Below are positions 24,527 to 33,830 of a DNA stretch of 64,000 nt, piece by piece. A program made the position numbers and the translations under genes. How positions within the stretch are numbered: the first letter of the stretch is position 1; each line of letters opens with the position of its first letter. The notes beneath the pieces are model-generated. The model did not search any database. It saw only the letters and a list, made by a program, of their open reading frames with translations, and was not told the DNA's origin. The DNA comes from Solidesulfovibrio magneticus RS-1 (lineage in GTDB: Bacteria > Desulfobacterota > Desulfovibrionia > Desulfovibrionales > Desulfovibrionaceae): positions 1,736,001 through 1,800,000 of the forward strand of contig NC_012796.1 of NCBI RefSeq assembly GCF_000010665.1, read 5' to 3'.

Positions 24527-25639
24527 TCAGGACTTGATGGATTTGCCGGTCAACAGCTCCAAAAGCCGCCAGCTCTCCTTGGTGAAGTCGCCCTCGGTGT
24601 CGCTTAAAAAGACCACGGCCGAGCGGTCAGCCGGCGACATGAGGACCAGGGCGAAATAGCCGCCCGAGCGGCCGGCGTGGAGCACGTAGGCCTTGCCGGC
24701 GAAATTCATGACGTTCCAGAAATAGCCGATGTACAGCGCCGGGATGTCCGAGACGTGTTTGCGCGGCAGATGGGCGAAAAGCGCGGCCGGCAGGATGGGC
24801 GTCTGGACCAGGCCCAGGTTGGCGGCCGCGTAGGCGAGCAGGTCGTCGGCGGTGGAGCGCAGGGCGCCGGCCCCTTCCAGGCCCGTGACCTCCCAGTTGG
24901 GCACGACCTTGCCCTTGTCGTTGTGGCCGTGGGCCAGGCGGGCACGCTGGTCCTCGGACAGGGTCACCCGGGTGTCGGCCATGCCCAACGGGTCGCAGAT
25001 GCGCTCGACCACGAGCTTTTCATAGTCCATCCCGGCGGTCCGGGCCAGGATGTAGCCGCTAAGGGCCGCGCCCATATTGCTGTAATAGAAGTTCTGCCCC
25101 ACCGGCGCGATGGGCTTGGCGGTTTCCAGGGCGCGCAGGAGCAGGCCCGTGGAATAGCCGGCCAGGGGATTGGCGGGGTCCTTGGACGGCAGGTTGTCCG
25201 GGGCCACGGGCAGGCCCGAGGTGTGGGTGGCCAGATCGAGGTGGCTGACCCAGTACAGCGGCGAGTCCTTGCCGATGGTTCCCTCGGGCAGCATGAGGCG
25301 GATGGGGTCGGTGTCGCGCAGCTTGCCGGCGATGACCTCCTGGGCCAGCAGGATGCCGGTGAAGCTCTTGGTGATGGAGCCGATCTCAAAGAGCGTTCGG
25401 CCGTCCGGGGCCTTGGAGCGCGAGGATTCATCGCGCCGGCCGAAACCGTAGACGGCTTTCCCGGCCGGGCTGACGTAGCCGACCACCAGGCCGTGGACGC
25501 GACCGGAGCGGGTCAGCCCCTCGACCACATGGGCCGTGGTCTGGCGGCCGGGCAGGGGGGCGGCACAGGCTGGGCGCGGGGCGGCGGCTCCAAGGGCGGC
25601 CAGGACGAAAAGCATGGCGACGCAACGGAAAAACGGCAT
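24527..25639 (-). CDS. exported serine hydrolase of the class C beta-lactamase/PBP4* fold
   Basis: The 370-residue product has a Sec-type signal peptide (MPFFRCVAMLFVLAALGAAA, cleavage near ACA) and the active-site motifs of the family: SITK (Ser and Lys of SxxK, about residue 89) and YSN (about residue 187), with HAGRSGGY as the probable third motif near the C-terminus. It could be a beta-lactamase, a D-Ala carboxypeptidase or an esterase; the sequence alone does not choose. The start at 25639 has CGGAG. It ends the run that begins with the DUF523 gene, 14 bases upstream, so the two are probably co-transcribed. Confidence 0.83.
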   Translation of the reverse strand: MPFFRCVAMLFVLAALGAAAPRPACAAPLPGRQTTAHVVEGLTRSGRVHGLVVGYVSPAGKAVYGFGRRDESSRSKAPDGRTLFEIGSITKSFTGILLAQEVIAGKLRDTDPIRLMLPEGTIGKDSPLYWVSHLDLATHTSGLPVAPDNLPSKDPANPLAGYSTGLLLRALETAKPIAPVGQNFYYSNMGAALSGYILARTAGMDYEKLVVERICDPLGMADTRVTLSEDQRARLAHGHNDKGKVVPNWEVTGLEGAGALRSTADDLLAYAAANLGLVQTPILPAALFAHLPRKHVSDIPALYIGYFWNVMNFAGKAYVLHAGRSGGYFALVLMSPADRSAVVFLSDTEGDFTKESWRLLELLTGKSIKS

Positions 25640-25653
25640 GGGAACGCTCCGGT

Positions 25654-26613
25654 TCAGGCGTGGTTGCGCAGTTTGAGTTCAATGGGGTGAGGGGCCAAGT
25701 AGGCCTGGTCCTTTAAATAGGCCACGTCGTATTTGCGGGTGAAGTGGGCGATGAGCGTTACGGGAACGATGAGCGGGGTAAGCCCCAGGCGGTAGTTGGC
25801 GATGACTTCGTTGAGTTCCGCTTTCTCGTAGGTGGTCAACACTTTTTTGAAATAGCCCATGGCGTGCTGGAGCACGTTGGCGTGCTTGGCCGGGGTGGCC
25901 GGCAGGGCCAGGGTTTTCATGAGCAGGGTCTCGTAGGCATGGACGAGGCCGTCGGCCGGCCATTTGCTGGCTTCGGCCGTGAGCCGGCCGATTTGCCGGG
26001 CCAGCTCCGGGCTGTGGGCCATGAACAGCAGCTTGTGCCCGGCGGTGAAGGCGATGAGTCGCGAAACCAGGGTCGAGCGGCCGTCGCCGGCCACGGCGTC
26101 GCGGAAGCGCTGCATGGCAAATATGCGTTCGATGAAGTTTTCCCGCAGCTTGTCGTCGTGGAGCCTCCCTTCGTCCTCTACCGGGATCAGCGGAAAGCGG
26201 TCCATGAAGGCCCGGGCGAAAAGACCGACCCCGCGTTCGGCCGGAGCACCCTTATCATTATAGACCTTGATCCGGGTCATGCCGCTGGAGGGCGACTTGG
26301 CCTTGAAGATGAAACCGCACAGTCGCTCCTCGGCCAGTTCGGCCACGCGCCCCGCTGCCCAGGCGTTCATGCGCTCGGTGAGATCGACGCCGGTCTTGAT
26401 GGTGACCAGGCGCGGGGCCTCGGGGTCGCCGACCAACCGCATGGCTTCGCGCGGCACGCCCAGGCCGCATTCGACCTCCGGGCACACGGGCACGAATTCA
26501 AAATAGCGGCCCAGGGTATCGACGACGTAGCTGTCGCGTTTGTGGCCGCCGTCGTAGCGGACGGGATTGCCGAGCAGGCAGGAGCTGACCCCGACACGTA
26601 TGGAATCCGACAT
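25654..26613 (-). CDS. DUF523-DUF1722 fusion protein
   Basis: The 319-residue protein joins an N-terminal DUF523 domain (VGVSSCLLGNPVRYDGGHKRD, CPEVECGLGVPREAMRL) to a C-terminal DUF1722 domain (residues about 190-310, with VLQHAMGYFKKVL and a terminal LAPHPIELKLRNHA). This architecture is common in bacteria, sometimes near photolyase genes; DUF523 has conserved cysteines (SSC, CPEVECG) that suggest metal binding. Its function is not established. The ATG at 26613 has GGAGGA; upstream in-frame codons run through a family A repeat and are not coding. Confidence 0.9.
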   Translation of the reverse strand: MSDSIRVGVSSCLLGNPVRYDGGHKRDSYVVDTLGRYFEFVPVCPEVECGLGVPREAMRLVGDPEAPRLVTIKTGVDLTERMNAWAAGRVAELAEERLCGFIFKAKSPSSGMTRIKVYNDKGAPAERGVGLFARAFMDRFPLIPVEDEGRLHDDKLRENFIERIFAMQRFRDAVAGDGRSTLVSRLIAFTAGHKLLFMAHSPELARQIGRLTAEASKWPADGLVHAYETLLMKTLALPATPAKHANVLQHAMGYFKKVLTTYEKAELNEVIANYRLGLTPLIVPVTLIAHFTRKYDVAYLKDQAYLAPHPIELKLRNHA

Positions 26614-26668
26614 TTTTTCCTCCAACCCCAATACGTCCGCCAGCCCAGTCCCCCCTTTTTCTTCGAAT

Positions 26669-26709
26669 GGGGGGTCCGGGGGCCTCAGGCCCCCGGCCGC
26701 CGGAGGCAT
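26669..26709 (-). repeat. family A intergenic repeat, copy 2
   Basis: In minus orientation it reads ATGCCTCCGGCGG followed by a 21-base palindrome (CCGGGGGCC-TGA-GGCCCCCGG) and ACCCCCC, with a purine-rich GAAGAGGGAAG before the head. It lies between the divergent DUF523 and HAD genes. Confidence 0.8.
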
Positions 26710-26833
26710 CTTCCCTCTTCGCAATTCCCGACTTGCTTGGGACGCTCTTTACGGCTACAGCCTTGCGGGCGTTTTCCGTATATACGGCCTTCGGGCCGGC
26801 ATGGGAAGCGACGCCGCGAGAAATGGGGGAACC

Positions 26834-27460
26834 ATGAGCCAGGTATGTGGACTTCGGGCCGTGTTTTTCGATTTCGGCGGCGTGTTGGCCGAGGAGGGCT
26901 TTCGCCAGGCGCTCATCGACATCGCCCGGGAGGCCGGTCGCGATCCGGCCGAGGTGGTGCCGGCGGCCTATGAGATGGCCTGGACCACGCGGTTCGTGGT
27001 CGGCGGCTGCGACGAGGCCGGGTTTTGGCAGGCCTTTCGCAAGGCCACGGGCATTGCGGCCGACGACGCGCATCTGACCGAGGTGGTGCTGTCGCGGTTC
27101 GTGCCCCGGCCCTACATGTTCGCCCTGGCCGACGCGGTGCGCGGCCTGGGCCTTAAGACCGCGATCTTAAGCGACCAGACCGAGTGGCTGGCCCGGCTTG
27201 ACGCCCGGCATGACGTCTTTTCCCATTTCGATCAGGTCTTTAACAGCTACCATCACGGCACGTCCAAGCGCGAGGCGGCGTTTTTCGAGCTGGCCCTGGC
27301 GGCCATGGACGTGACGGCCGGGGAGTCTCTTTTCATCGACGACGCGGCCCACAATACGGAACTGGCCGCCCGACTGGGCTTTAAAACCCTTTTATACCGG
27401 GACCGGGAGTCGTTTTTCGCCGAACTGGCCGACCTGTGCCCGCCCCTTGGAGCGCTTTAA
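26834..27460 (+). CDS. HAD-superfamily hydrolase
   Basis: The 208-residue protein has HAD motif I FFDFGGVLAEEG (DxG form, residues about 11-20), motif II around LSDQTEW, and motif IV LFIDDAAHNTELA, the pattern of phosphoglycolate-phosphatase-like HAD enzymes. The second aspartate of motif I is replaced by Gly (D-F-G), as in haloacid dehalogenase/YihX-like branches that still act on small phosphates. The start at 26834 has GGGGGA upstream. Its stop touches the psd start directly, so it is the first gene of the psd-pssA-leu run. The substrate is unknown. Confidence 0.85.
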   Translation: MSQVCGLRAVFFDFGGVLAEEGFRQALIDIAREAGRDPAEVVPAAYEMAWTTRFVVGGCDEAGFWQAFRKATGIAADDAHLTEVVLSRFVPRPYMFALADAVRGLGLKTAILSDQTEWLARLDARHDVFSHFDQVFNSYHHGTSKREAAFFELALAAMDVTAGESLFIDDAAHNTELAARLGFKTLLYRDRESFFAELADLCPPLGAL

Positions 27461-28105
27461 ATGTATAAGCCCATTTGCGGCCTGGCCCGCGACGGACTGC
27501 CCATCATCGGCGTTTTCGCCCTGGCGACCCTGGTTTTCGCCCTGCTGCGCTGGCCTTGCCTAGCCACCATCAGCCTGTTGTCCACGATTTTTTCCTTCAA
27601 TTTCTTCCGCGACCCGGACCGCACCTCGCCCACGGAAAACGGCATAGCCGTGTCCCCGGCCGACGGCGTGGTCTGCAAGCTCGGCGAGGCGGCGGACCCG
27701 ATCACGGGCGAGATGCGCCAGGTCGTGTGCGTGTTCATGAACGTTTTTAACGTCCACGTGAACCGCTCGCCGGTCACGGGCGTGGTTTCGGAAGTGCGCT
27801 ACATTCCCGGCAAATTCTTCAACGCTTCCCTGGACAAGGCTTCCACGGACAACGAGCGCAACGTCATTGTCGTCACCGATGCCGAGGGCGCGCGGTTTAC
27901 CGTGGTGCAGATCGCGGGGCTGATTGCCCGGCGCATCGTCTGCCCGGCCAAGGCCGGCGATACGCTTTCGCGCGGCGAACGGTACGGCATGATCAAGTTC
28001 GGGTCGCGCCTTGACGTCTATCTGCCCCATGGCTATCATCCGGCTGTCGCCATGGGCCAGAAAACCATGGCCGGTGTCACCGTTTTGGCGAAAAAGGCCG
28101 ACTAA
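27461..28105 (+). CDS. psd: phosphatidylserine decarboxylase, short (archaeal-type) proenzyme
   Basis: The 214-residue protein begins with two hydrophobic segments (residues about 12-45) and carries VSPADGVV, the FNVHVNRSP block and the self-cleavage site IKFGSRLDVYLP, where the Ser of Gly-Ser becomes the pyruvoyl group. It converts phosphatidylserine to phosphatidylethanolamine at the inner membrane. The short form is typical of delta-proteobacteria and archaea. The ATG follows the HAD stop immediately, and the next gene, pssA, makes its substrate, so the pair gives the complete PE branch from CDP-diacylglycerol. Confidence 0.95.
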   Translation: MYKPICGLARDGLPIIGVFALATLVFALLRWPCLATISLLSTIFSFNFFRDPDRTSPTENGIAVSPADGVVCKLGEAADPITGEMRQVVCVFMNVFNVHVNRSPVTGVVSEVRYIPGKFFNASLDKASTDNERNVIVVTDAEGARFTVVQIAGLIARRIVCPAKAGDTLSRGERYGMIKFGSRLDVYLPHGYHPAVAMGQKTMAGVTVLAKKAD

Positions 28106-28138
28106 CCGGGCTTGCCCCGTTGACGATCACGTAGCGAG

Positions 28139-28909
28139 ATGGAAGAAAAAGTCACCCAGAGCCGGGCTCGCAGGAGCGTGTATATCCTGCCGAACCTGTT
28201 CACCATGGCAAGCCTGTTCGCGGGCTTTCTGGGGGTGCTTTGGGCTATCGAAGGGCAGTTTGACATGACGGCCCTGGCCATTCTCTTCTCCTGCCTTTTC
28301 GATGGCCTTGACGGCAAGGTGGCCCGGCTCACCGGCACCAGCAGCGATTTTGGCGTGCAGTTCGACTCCCTGGCCGATCTCGTGGCCTTCGGCGTGGCCC
28401 CGGCCATCATGGTCTACCAGTGGCAGCTGGCCCGCTTCGGCCGCCTGGGGATTCTGGCCGCCTTCATGCTCGTGGCCTGCGGCGCGCTGCGGCTCGCCCG
28501 GTTCAACGTCATGTCCGGCAAGACCACCACCTCCAAGAAGTTCTTCGTGGGCCTGCCCATCCCGGCCGCTGGCTGCATGATCGCGCTGTTTTTCATGTTC
28601 GAGCGCTATCTGCCCGACGACATCGCCGCCGCTGTCATCCCCAAGGCCTGCCTCGTGCTCGTGTACGCCTTGTCCTTCCTCATGGTCAGCCGCGTGCGCT
28701 ACGCGTCGTTTAAGGAACTCGGGCTGGTCAAGGCCCATCCCTTCAGCGCCATGGTCACGGCGCTGCTGCTTTTCGTCGTGGTCGCCTCCGAGCCCTGGCT
28801 CATGGGCTTCCTGCTCTTTTCCGCCTACCTCATCTCCGGCATCTTCTACACCTTCTTCATTCTGCCGCGCCGCACCAAGCTACGGGAGCCCCTCCAGGAG
28901 CTCTCATAA
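28139..28909 (+). CDS. pssA: CDP-diacylglycerol-serine O-phosphatidyltransferase
   Basis: The 256-residue integral membrane protein has the full CDP-alcohol phosphotransferase signature DG-x2-AR-x8-G-x3-D-x3-D, read as DGKVAR...G...FDSLAD at residues about 58-80, followed by six or so hydrophobic segments. It condenses CDP-diacylglycerol with serine to give phosphatidylserine. It starts 33 bases after psd. The ribosome-binding site before the ATG at 28139 is weak. A 122-base gap with hairpins separates it from leuA. Confidence 0.95.
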   Translation: MEEKVTQSRARRSVYILPNLFTMASLFAGFLGVLWAIEGQFDMTALAILFSCLFDGLDGKVARLTGTSSDFGVQFDSLADLVAFGVAPAIMVYQWQLARFGRLGILAAFMLVACGALRLARFNVMSGKTTTSKKFFVGLPIPAAGCMIALFFMFERYLPDDIAAAVIPKACLVLVYALSFLMVSRVRYASFKELGLVKAHPFSAMVTALLLFVVVASEPWLMGFLLFSAYLISGIFYTFFILPRRTKLREPLQELS

Positions 28910-28926
28910 CACCGTTATCCCCTTTT

Positions 28927-29016
28927 TGACATTTCTTGTCACTTGCCCCGGCCCAGGCCAACCAGAGTGCCTCGGCGCGTGCTCACGCGCGCCTGATCCT
29001 CTCCGCATAAGCGGAG
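28927..29016 (+). promoter_or_regulatory. leuA leader with inverted repeats
   Basis: The pssA-leuA gap contains TGACA-TTTCT-TGTCA (28927-28941), a G+C stem GCGCGTG...CGCGCGC (about 28976-28992) and CTCCGC-ATAA-GCGGAG (29001-29016), the last directly before the leuA ribosome-binding site. The last stem could gate leuA translation or act in attenuation. No leucine-rich leader peptide was found, so classical attenuation is not supported. Confidence 0.4.
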
Positions 29017-29031
29017 AAAGGGGAGACCCTC

Positions 29032-30573
29032 ATGTCCGACGACAACAGGGTATACATCTTTGATACCACGCTCCGTGACGGCGAACAGTCGCCCGGAGCC
29101 ACCATGACCCGCGAAGAAAAAGTCCGCATGGCCCGCCAACTCGAAACCCTTGGCGTGGACATCATCGAGGCCGGTTTCCCGGCCGCCAGCGAAGGCGATT
29201 TCCAGGCCGTCTCGGCCATCGCCGCCGCCGTCAAGACCCCGGTGGTGGCCGCCCTGTGCCGGGCCCTGGCCTCGGACATCGACCGGGGCTTTGAAGCCAT
29301 CAAGGGCGCGCAGCGCCGCCGCATCCACACCTTCCTGGCCACCTCCGAGCTGCACATGCAGCACAAGTTGAACAAGACCCCGACCCAGGTTCTCGACATG
29401 ATCGAGGCGGCCGTTTCCCACGCCGCGTCCAAGGGCGTCGAGGTCCAGTTCTCGGCCGAGGACGCCTCACGCTCCGAACCTGCCTTCCTCGTTGCCGCCT
29501 GCGAGCGGGCCATAAACGCCGGCGCGACCATCCTCAACATCCCCGACACCGTGGGCTACGCCCAGCCGGCCGAGTTCGCCGAGCTTATCCGCCACCTCAT
29601 GACCACCGTGCGCGGAGCCGGCGGCGTCACCTTCGCCGTCCACTGCCACAACGACCTGGGCCTGGCCGTGGCCAACACCCTGGCCGCCCTCCACGCCGGC
29701 GCGCGCCAGGCCGAAGTGACGCTCTCCGGCATCGGCGAACGGGCCGGCAACGCCTCCCTGGAGCAGGTCGTCATGGGCCTCAACACCCGGCCCAACTACT
29801 ATAACCTGACCACCGGCATCGTCACCGAGGAGCTTTTCCCCTCCTGCCGCCGCCTGTCGGGCATCATCGGCCAGCCGATTCCGCCCTATGCCCCCATCAT
29901 GGGTCGCAACGCCTTTGCCCACGAGTCCGGCATCCACCAGCACGGCGTGCTCAAGGATCGCCGCACCTACGAGATCATGACTGCCGAGAGCATCGGCCGC
30001 AAAGGCGCTGTGGTGGTGCTTGGCAAACACTCCGGCCGCCATGCTCTGGACGCCAAGGTCAAGGAACTCGGCTATGCTTTAAACGACGAAGAGCTGCTCG
30101 TGGTCTTCGTGGCCGTCAAACAGCTGGCTGACCGCAAGCAGCGCATCCTGGACGAAGACATCGAGGCCCTTATCCTCGAAAAAGTCCTGCGCCGCCCGGA
30201 CCGCTACGCCTTGCAGTTCCTGTCCGTACACTGCGGCAACGTGGAACTCGCGCCCTTTGCCGTGGTCGAAATGCAGGTGGAAGGCCAGACCGTGCGCCAC
30301 TACAGCGCCGGTTCCGGCCCGGTGGACGCGGTCTTTAACGCCGTCTGCCAGGCCGTGGGCCGCAAGCCCGACCTCGAAGAATACCAGATCAACGCCATCA
30401 CCGGCGGCACCGACGCCCAGGGCGAAGTGACCGTGCGCATCAAGGACGGAACCGCGACCACTGTCGGCCGCGGCGTCCACGACGACGTCATCATGGCCAG
30501 TACCCTGGCTTTTATCAACGCGCTCAACCGTTTGGCCAAGAAGGAGGAGGAACGGACATGCCCGCAACTTTAG
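29032..30573 (+). CDS. leuA: 2-isopropylmalate synthase
   Basis: The 513-residue enzyme commits 2-oxoisovalerate to leucine synthesis. It has the DTTLRDGEQSPGATM start of the catalytic barrel, the metal-binding HCHND motif (about residue 204), and the C-terminal allosteric domain after about residue 390 that binds leucine (residues GNVELAPFAVVEMQVEGQ). The length is typical for the long LeuA form. AGGGGAG precedes the ATG. It overlaps the leuC start by 16 bases, so translation of the two is coupled. Confidence 0.97.
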   Translation: MSDDNRVYIFDTTLRDGEQSPGATMTREEKVRMARQLETLGVDIIEAGFPAASEGDFQAVSAIAAAVKTPVVAALCRALASDIDRGFEAIKGAQRRRIHTFLATSELHMQHKLNKTPTQVLDMIEAAVSHAASKGVEVQFSAEDASRSEPAFLVAACERAINAGATILNIPDTVGYAQPAEFAELIRHLMTTVRGAGGVTFAVHCHNDLGLAVANTLAALHAGARQAEVTLSGIGERAGNASLEQVVMGLNTRPNYYNLTTGIVTEELFPSCRRLSGIIGQPIPPYAPIMGRNAFAHESGIHQHGVLKDRRTYEIMTAESIGRKGAVVVLGKHSGRHALDAKVKELGYALNDEELLVVFVAVKQLADRKQRILDEDIEALILEKVLRRPDRYALQFLSVHCGNVELAPFAVVEMQVEGQTVRHYSAGSGPVDAVFNAVCQAVGRKPDLEEYQINAITGGTDAQGEVTVRIKDGTATTVGRGVHDDVIMASTLAFINALNRLAKKEEERTCPQL

Positions 30574-31817
30574 CCGAGAAAATCCTGCAGCAGCACTGCG
30601 ATGAGCAGATTACAGGTCCCGGGCAGATCGTCCGTTGCCGGCTTTCCCTGGTCCTGGCCAACGACATCACCGCGCCCCTGGCGATTAAGTCCTTTAAAAA
30701 GATGGGCGCGGCCGGCGTTTTCGACAAAGACAAGGTCACCATCGTCGCCGACCACTTCACGCCCAACAAGGACATCGAATCGGCCGAACAGGTGAAGGTC
30801 TGTCGCGAATTCGCCAAGGAAATGGGCATCACCCATTACTTCGAAGGCGGCAACGTCGGCGTCGAGCACGCGCTTTTGCCCGAACTCGGCCTGGTCGGCC
30901 CGGGTGACGTGGTCATCGGCGCGGACTCCCATACCTGCACCTACGGCGGTCTGGGAGCCTTCGCCACCGGCATGGGCTCCACCGACGTGGCCGCCGGCAT
31001 GGCCCTGGGCGAAACCTGGTTCAAAGTGCCGCCCACCATCCAGGTCATCCTCACCGGCACGCTGCGCCAGTGGGTCGGGGCCAAGGACCTCATGCTGGCG
31101 CTCATCGGCACCATCGGCGTTTCCGGCGCGCTGTATAAGGCCCTGGAGTTTGTCGGCCCGCTGGCTTCGGCCCTGTCCGTCGAAGGCCGCATGACCATGT
31201 CCAACATGGCCATCGAAGCCGGCGGCAAGGTCGGACTCTTCGCCGCCGACGACAAGACCCTGGCCTACGCCGCCGCCCACGGCCGCAAAGGCGACAAGGC
31301 CATTGCCGCCGATGCCGGCGCGGCCTACGAACGCGTCGTCACCATCGACGCCACCGGCATGGAGCCGCAGATCGCCTGCCCGCACCTGCCCGACAACGTC
31401 AAGCCCGTCTCCGCCGTGGCCGGCCTCAAAGTCGATCAGGCCGTCATCGGTTCCTGCACCAACGGCCGCATCGAGGACCTGCGCGAAGCCGCCGCCATCC
31501 TCAAGGGCCGCAAGGTGAGCAAGGACGTGCGCACCATCATCCTGCCCGCCACCCCCAACATCTGGCGCCAAGCCCTGGCCGAAGGCCTCATCGAGACCTT
31601 CATGGACGCCGGCTGCATCGTCGGCCCCGCTACCTGCGGGCCGTGCCTGGGCGGCCACATGGGCATCCTGGCCGGCGGCGAACGCGCCATCGCCACCACC
31701 AACCGCAACTTCAAAGGCCGCATGGGCAGCCTGGAAAGCGAAGTCTACCTCTCCGGCCCCGCCGCCGCCGCCGCCGCCGCTGTTGCCGGCGAGATCATTG
31801 ATCCGGCCAAGGTGTAG
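30558..31817 (+). CDS. leuC: 3-isopropylmalate dehydratase large subunit
   Basis: The 419-residue aconitase-like subunit carries the 4Fe-4S cysteines in GSCTNGR (about residue 300) and CGPCLG (about residue 357-360), plus VIGADSHTCTYG. With LeuD it isomerises 2- to 3-isopropylmalate. Its size fits the shorter, archaeal/homoaconitase-like group that pairs with LeuD proteins of about 165 residues, as here. The ATG lies in the last codons of leuA, after AAGGAGGAGG. Confidence 0.97.
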   Translation: MPATLAEKILQQHCDEQITGPGQIVRCRLSLVLANDITAPLAIKSFKKMGAAGVFDKDKVTIVADHFTPNKDIESAEQVKVCREFAKEMGITHYFEGGNVGVEHALLPELGLVGPGDVVIGADSHTCTYGGLGAFATGMGSTDVAAGMALGETWFKVPPTIQVILTGTLRQWVGAKDLMLALIGTIGVSGALYKALEFVGPLASALSVEGRMTMSNMAIEAGGKVGLFAADDKTLAYAAAHGRKGDKAIAADAGAAYERVVTIDATGMEPQIACPHLPDNVKPVSAVAGLKVDQAVIGSCTNGRIEDLREAAAILKGRKVSKDVRTIILPATPNIWRQALAEGLIETFMDAGCIVGPATCGPCLGGHMGILAGGERAIATTNRNFKGRMGSLESEVYLSGPAAAAAAAVAGEIIDPAKV

Positions 31818-31836
31818 TAGAGAGAGGAAGAATAAG

Positions 31837-31877
31837 ATGCCTCCGGCGGCCGGGGACCTGAGGCCCCCGGACCCCCC
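31837..31877 (+). repeat. family A intergenic repeat, copy 3
   Basis: ATGCCTCCGGCGG is followed by CCGGGGACC-TGA-GGCCCCCGG (one A-C mismatch in the arm) and ACCCCCC, with AGAGGAAGAATAAG before the head. It lies between leuC and leuD within the operon, so it cannot be a full terminator. Confidence 0.8.
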
Positions 31878-31924
31878 AATAAGGGGAGGGTCGCTCGCGA
31901 GGCTTAGAGCATAAGGAGAGAGAC

Positions 31925-32422
31925 ATGTACCACGGTACTGCCCATACGGTCGGCGCGCATATCGACACCGACGCCATCATTCCGGCCCGGTTCCTGGTCA
32001 CCACCGACCCGGCCGAACTCGGGGCCAACTGCATGGAAGGCCTGGAAGCCGGCTGGATCAAGAAAGTGAAGCAGGGCGACATCATGGTTGCCGGCGAAAA
32101 CTTCGGTTGCGGCTCGTCGCGCGAACACGCGCCCATAGCCCTGCTCGGAGCCGGCATCCCGGTGGTCATCGCCCACAGCTTCGCCCGAATCTTCTACCGC
32201 AACGGCTTCAACATGGGGCTGGTGCTGCTGGAGATCGGCGACGACGTGAGCAAAATCCACGACGGCGACGAACTCAAGGTCGATGCCGATACCGGCGTCA
32301 TCAGTAACGTCACCACCGGCCAGACCATCCAGTGCAAACCCGTGCCGCCGTTCATGAAAGGCATTCTCGACAAAGGGGGCCTCATCCCCTACGTCCAGGA
32401 CCGCTTGGCGGAGCGAGTGTAG
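31925..32422 (+). CDS. leuD: 3-isopropylmalate dehydratase small subunit
   Basis: The 165-residue protein has the swivelling-domain signature [14 protein letters not shown] (about residue 58-71) and [13 protein letters not shown] near the N-terminus, as in the short LeuD group. It forms the heterodimer with LeuC. AAGGAGAGAGAC precedes the ATG. It is separated from leuC by a family A repeat and from leuB by two more in opposite orientations. Confidence 0.97.
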   Translation: MYHGTAHTVGAHIDTDAIIPARFLVTTDPAELGANCMEGLEAGWIKKVKQGDIMVAGENFGCGSSREHAPIALLGAGIPVVIAHSFARIFYRNGFNMGLVLLEIGDDVSKIHDGDELKVDADTGVISNVTTGQTIQCKPVPPFMKGILDKGGLIPYVQDRLAERV

Positions 32423-32440
32423 GTAAGAAGGAAGAGAAGA

Positions 32441-32481
32441 GTGCCTCCGGCGGCTGGGGGCCTGAGGCCCCCAGACCCCCC
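32441..32481 (+). repeat. family A intergenic repeat, copy 4
   Basis: GTGCCTCCGGCGG is followed by CTGGGGGCC-TGA-GGCCCCCAG and ACCCCCC, then AAATGGGTGAAGGGGG, whose G run can pair with the C run. The purine run GAAGGAAGAGAAGA precedes the head. Confidence 0.8.
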
Positions 32482-32545
32482 AAATGGGTGAAGGGGGACC
32501 GGCTGGCCGAGTGCACTCTCGCATAAATAATTTGCCTTCCATTCA

Positions 32546-32585
32546 GGGGGTCCGGGGGGATTATCCCCCCGGCCGCCGGAGGCAT
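32546..32585 (-). repeat. family A intergenic repeat, copy 5
   Basis: In minus orientation it reads ATGCCTCCGGCGG, CCGGGGGGA-TTA-TCCCCCCGG and ACCCCC. Its tail faces the tail of copy 4 across 64 bases, so the leuD-leuB gap holds an inverted pair. Confidence 0.8.
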
Positions 32586-32612
32586 CTTCAATAATATTTT
32601 CGAGGTTAGCAC

Positions 32613-33689
32613 ATGCGTTACAATATCTGCGTCATGCCGGGCGACGGCATTGGGCCGGAGATCGTGGCCGAGGCGGTGAAGGTTCTGGACGTGGTCGGCA
32701 AGAAGTTCGGCCTGGAGTTCGCCTACACCCAGGCGCTTATCGGCGGCGCGGCCATCGACGCCGTGGGTGTGCCGCTGCCTGATGAGACGGTCGCGGCCTG
32801 CAAGGCGGCTGACGCCGTGCTGCTCGGCGCGGTTGGCGGCCCCAAGTGGGACGAGATCGACCCGGCCATCCGCCCGGAAAAGGGCCTGCTTGGCATCCGC
32901 AAGGCGTTGGGACTGTTCGCCAACCTGCGTCCGGCCAAGCTGTTCCCGGAGCTGGCCGCCGCCTGCTGTCTGCGCCCGGACATCGTGGGCCAGGGCCTGG
33001 ACGTCATGGTCATCCGCGAGCTGACCGGCGGCGCGTATTTCGGCGAACCGCGCGGCATTGAGAAGCGCGGCGACGAGGAAGTCGGGTTCAACACCATGGT
33101 CTATGCCGAGCACGAAGTGCGCCGCATCGCCAAGGTGGGCTTCGAGACCGCCCGCAAGCGCGGCAAGAAGCTGTGCTCCGTGGACAAGGCCAACGTGCTG
33201 GACGTCTCGCGCCTGTGGCGCAAGGTGGTCCTGGAAGTGGCCAAGGACTACCCGGACGTGGAGTTGAGCCACATGTACGTGGACAACGCGGCCATGCAGC
33301 TCGTGCGCGCTCCGTCGCAGTTCGACGTCATCGTGACGGAAAACCTTTTCGGCGACATCCTGTCCGACGAAGCGGCGGTCATCACCGGTTCCATCGGCAT
33401 GTTGCCCTCGGCTTCCCTTGGCGCGGCCAACCCGGGCCTGTACGAGCCCATCCACGGCTCGGCCCCGGACATCGCCGGCCAGGACAAGGCCAACCCCCTG
33501 GCCACCATCCTGTCCGTGGCCATGATGCTCAAGCATTCCTTTGACCAGCCCGCCGCCGCCGAGGCCATCGAAGCCGCCTGCGCCAAGGTGCTGGCCGACG
33601 GCTACCGCACCGGCGACATCATGGAGCCGGGCAAGACCCTGGTCGGCTGCAAAGCCATGGGGCAGTTGGTGGTCGAGCGTTTGGGATAG
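32613..33689 (+). CDS. leuB: 3-isopropylmalate dehydrogenase
   Basis: The 358-residue NAD-dependent enzyme performs the oxidative decarboxylation step of leucine synthesis. It has [12 protein letters not shown] at the N-terminus, [13 protein letters not shown] (about residue 135), [14 protein letters not shown], and the metal-binding [13 protein letters not shown] followed by [18 protein letters not shown]. No strong ribosome-binding site precedes the ATG at 32613 (GAGGTTAGCAC). It is the last gene of the leu operon and is followed by a strong terminator. Confidence 0.97.
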   Translation: MRYNICVMPGDGIGPEIVAEAVKVLDVVGKKFGLEFAYTQALIGGAAIDAVGVPLPDETVAACKAADAVLLGAVGGPKWDEIDPAIRPEKGLLGIRKALGLFANLRPAKLFPELAAACCLRPDIVGQGLDVMVIRELTGGAYFGEPRGIEKRGDEEVGFNTMVYAEHEVRRIAKVGFETARKRGKKLCSVDKANVLDVSRLWRKVVLEVAKDYPDVELSHMYVDNAAMQLVRAPSQFDVIVTENLFGDILSDEAAVITGSIGMLPSASLGAANPGLYEPIHGSAPDIAGQDKANPLATILSVAMMLKHSFDQPAAAEAIEAACAKVLADGYRTGDIMEPGKTLVGCKAMGQLVVERLG

Positions 33690-33723
33690 TCATTCTCGTT
33701 TGTTTTCAGCTCATTAAAGCGTC

Positions 33724-33767
33724 ACGGGCAGGAGACCCCCTCGGGGCTGGTTCTCCTGCCCGTTTTT
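33724..33767 (+). terminator. rho-independent terminator of the leu operon
   Basis: ACGGGCAGGAGA pairs with TCTCCTGCCCGT around a G+C-rich loop and is followed by TTTTT, 35 bases after the leuB stop. Confidence 0.9.
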
Positions 33768-33830
33768 GCGTACAACGCGCGCGAAGCCGATGAAGGTTCT
33801 GACGGAACCCTCTTGCCACGCTATCGGGGA

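Noticed and set aside
31829-32590. Family A repeats read as intrinsic terminators
   Set aside because: They lack a T run after the stem and three lie between co-transcribed leu genes, so a terminator role is not supported.
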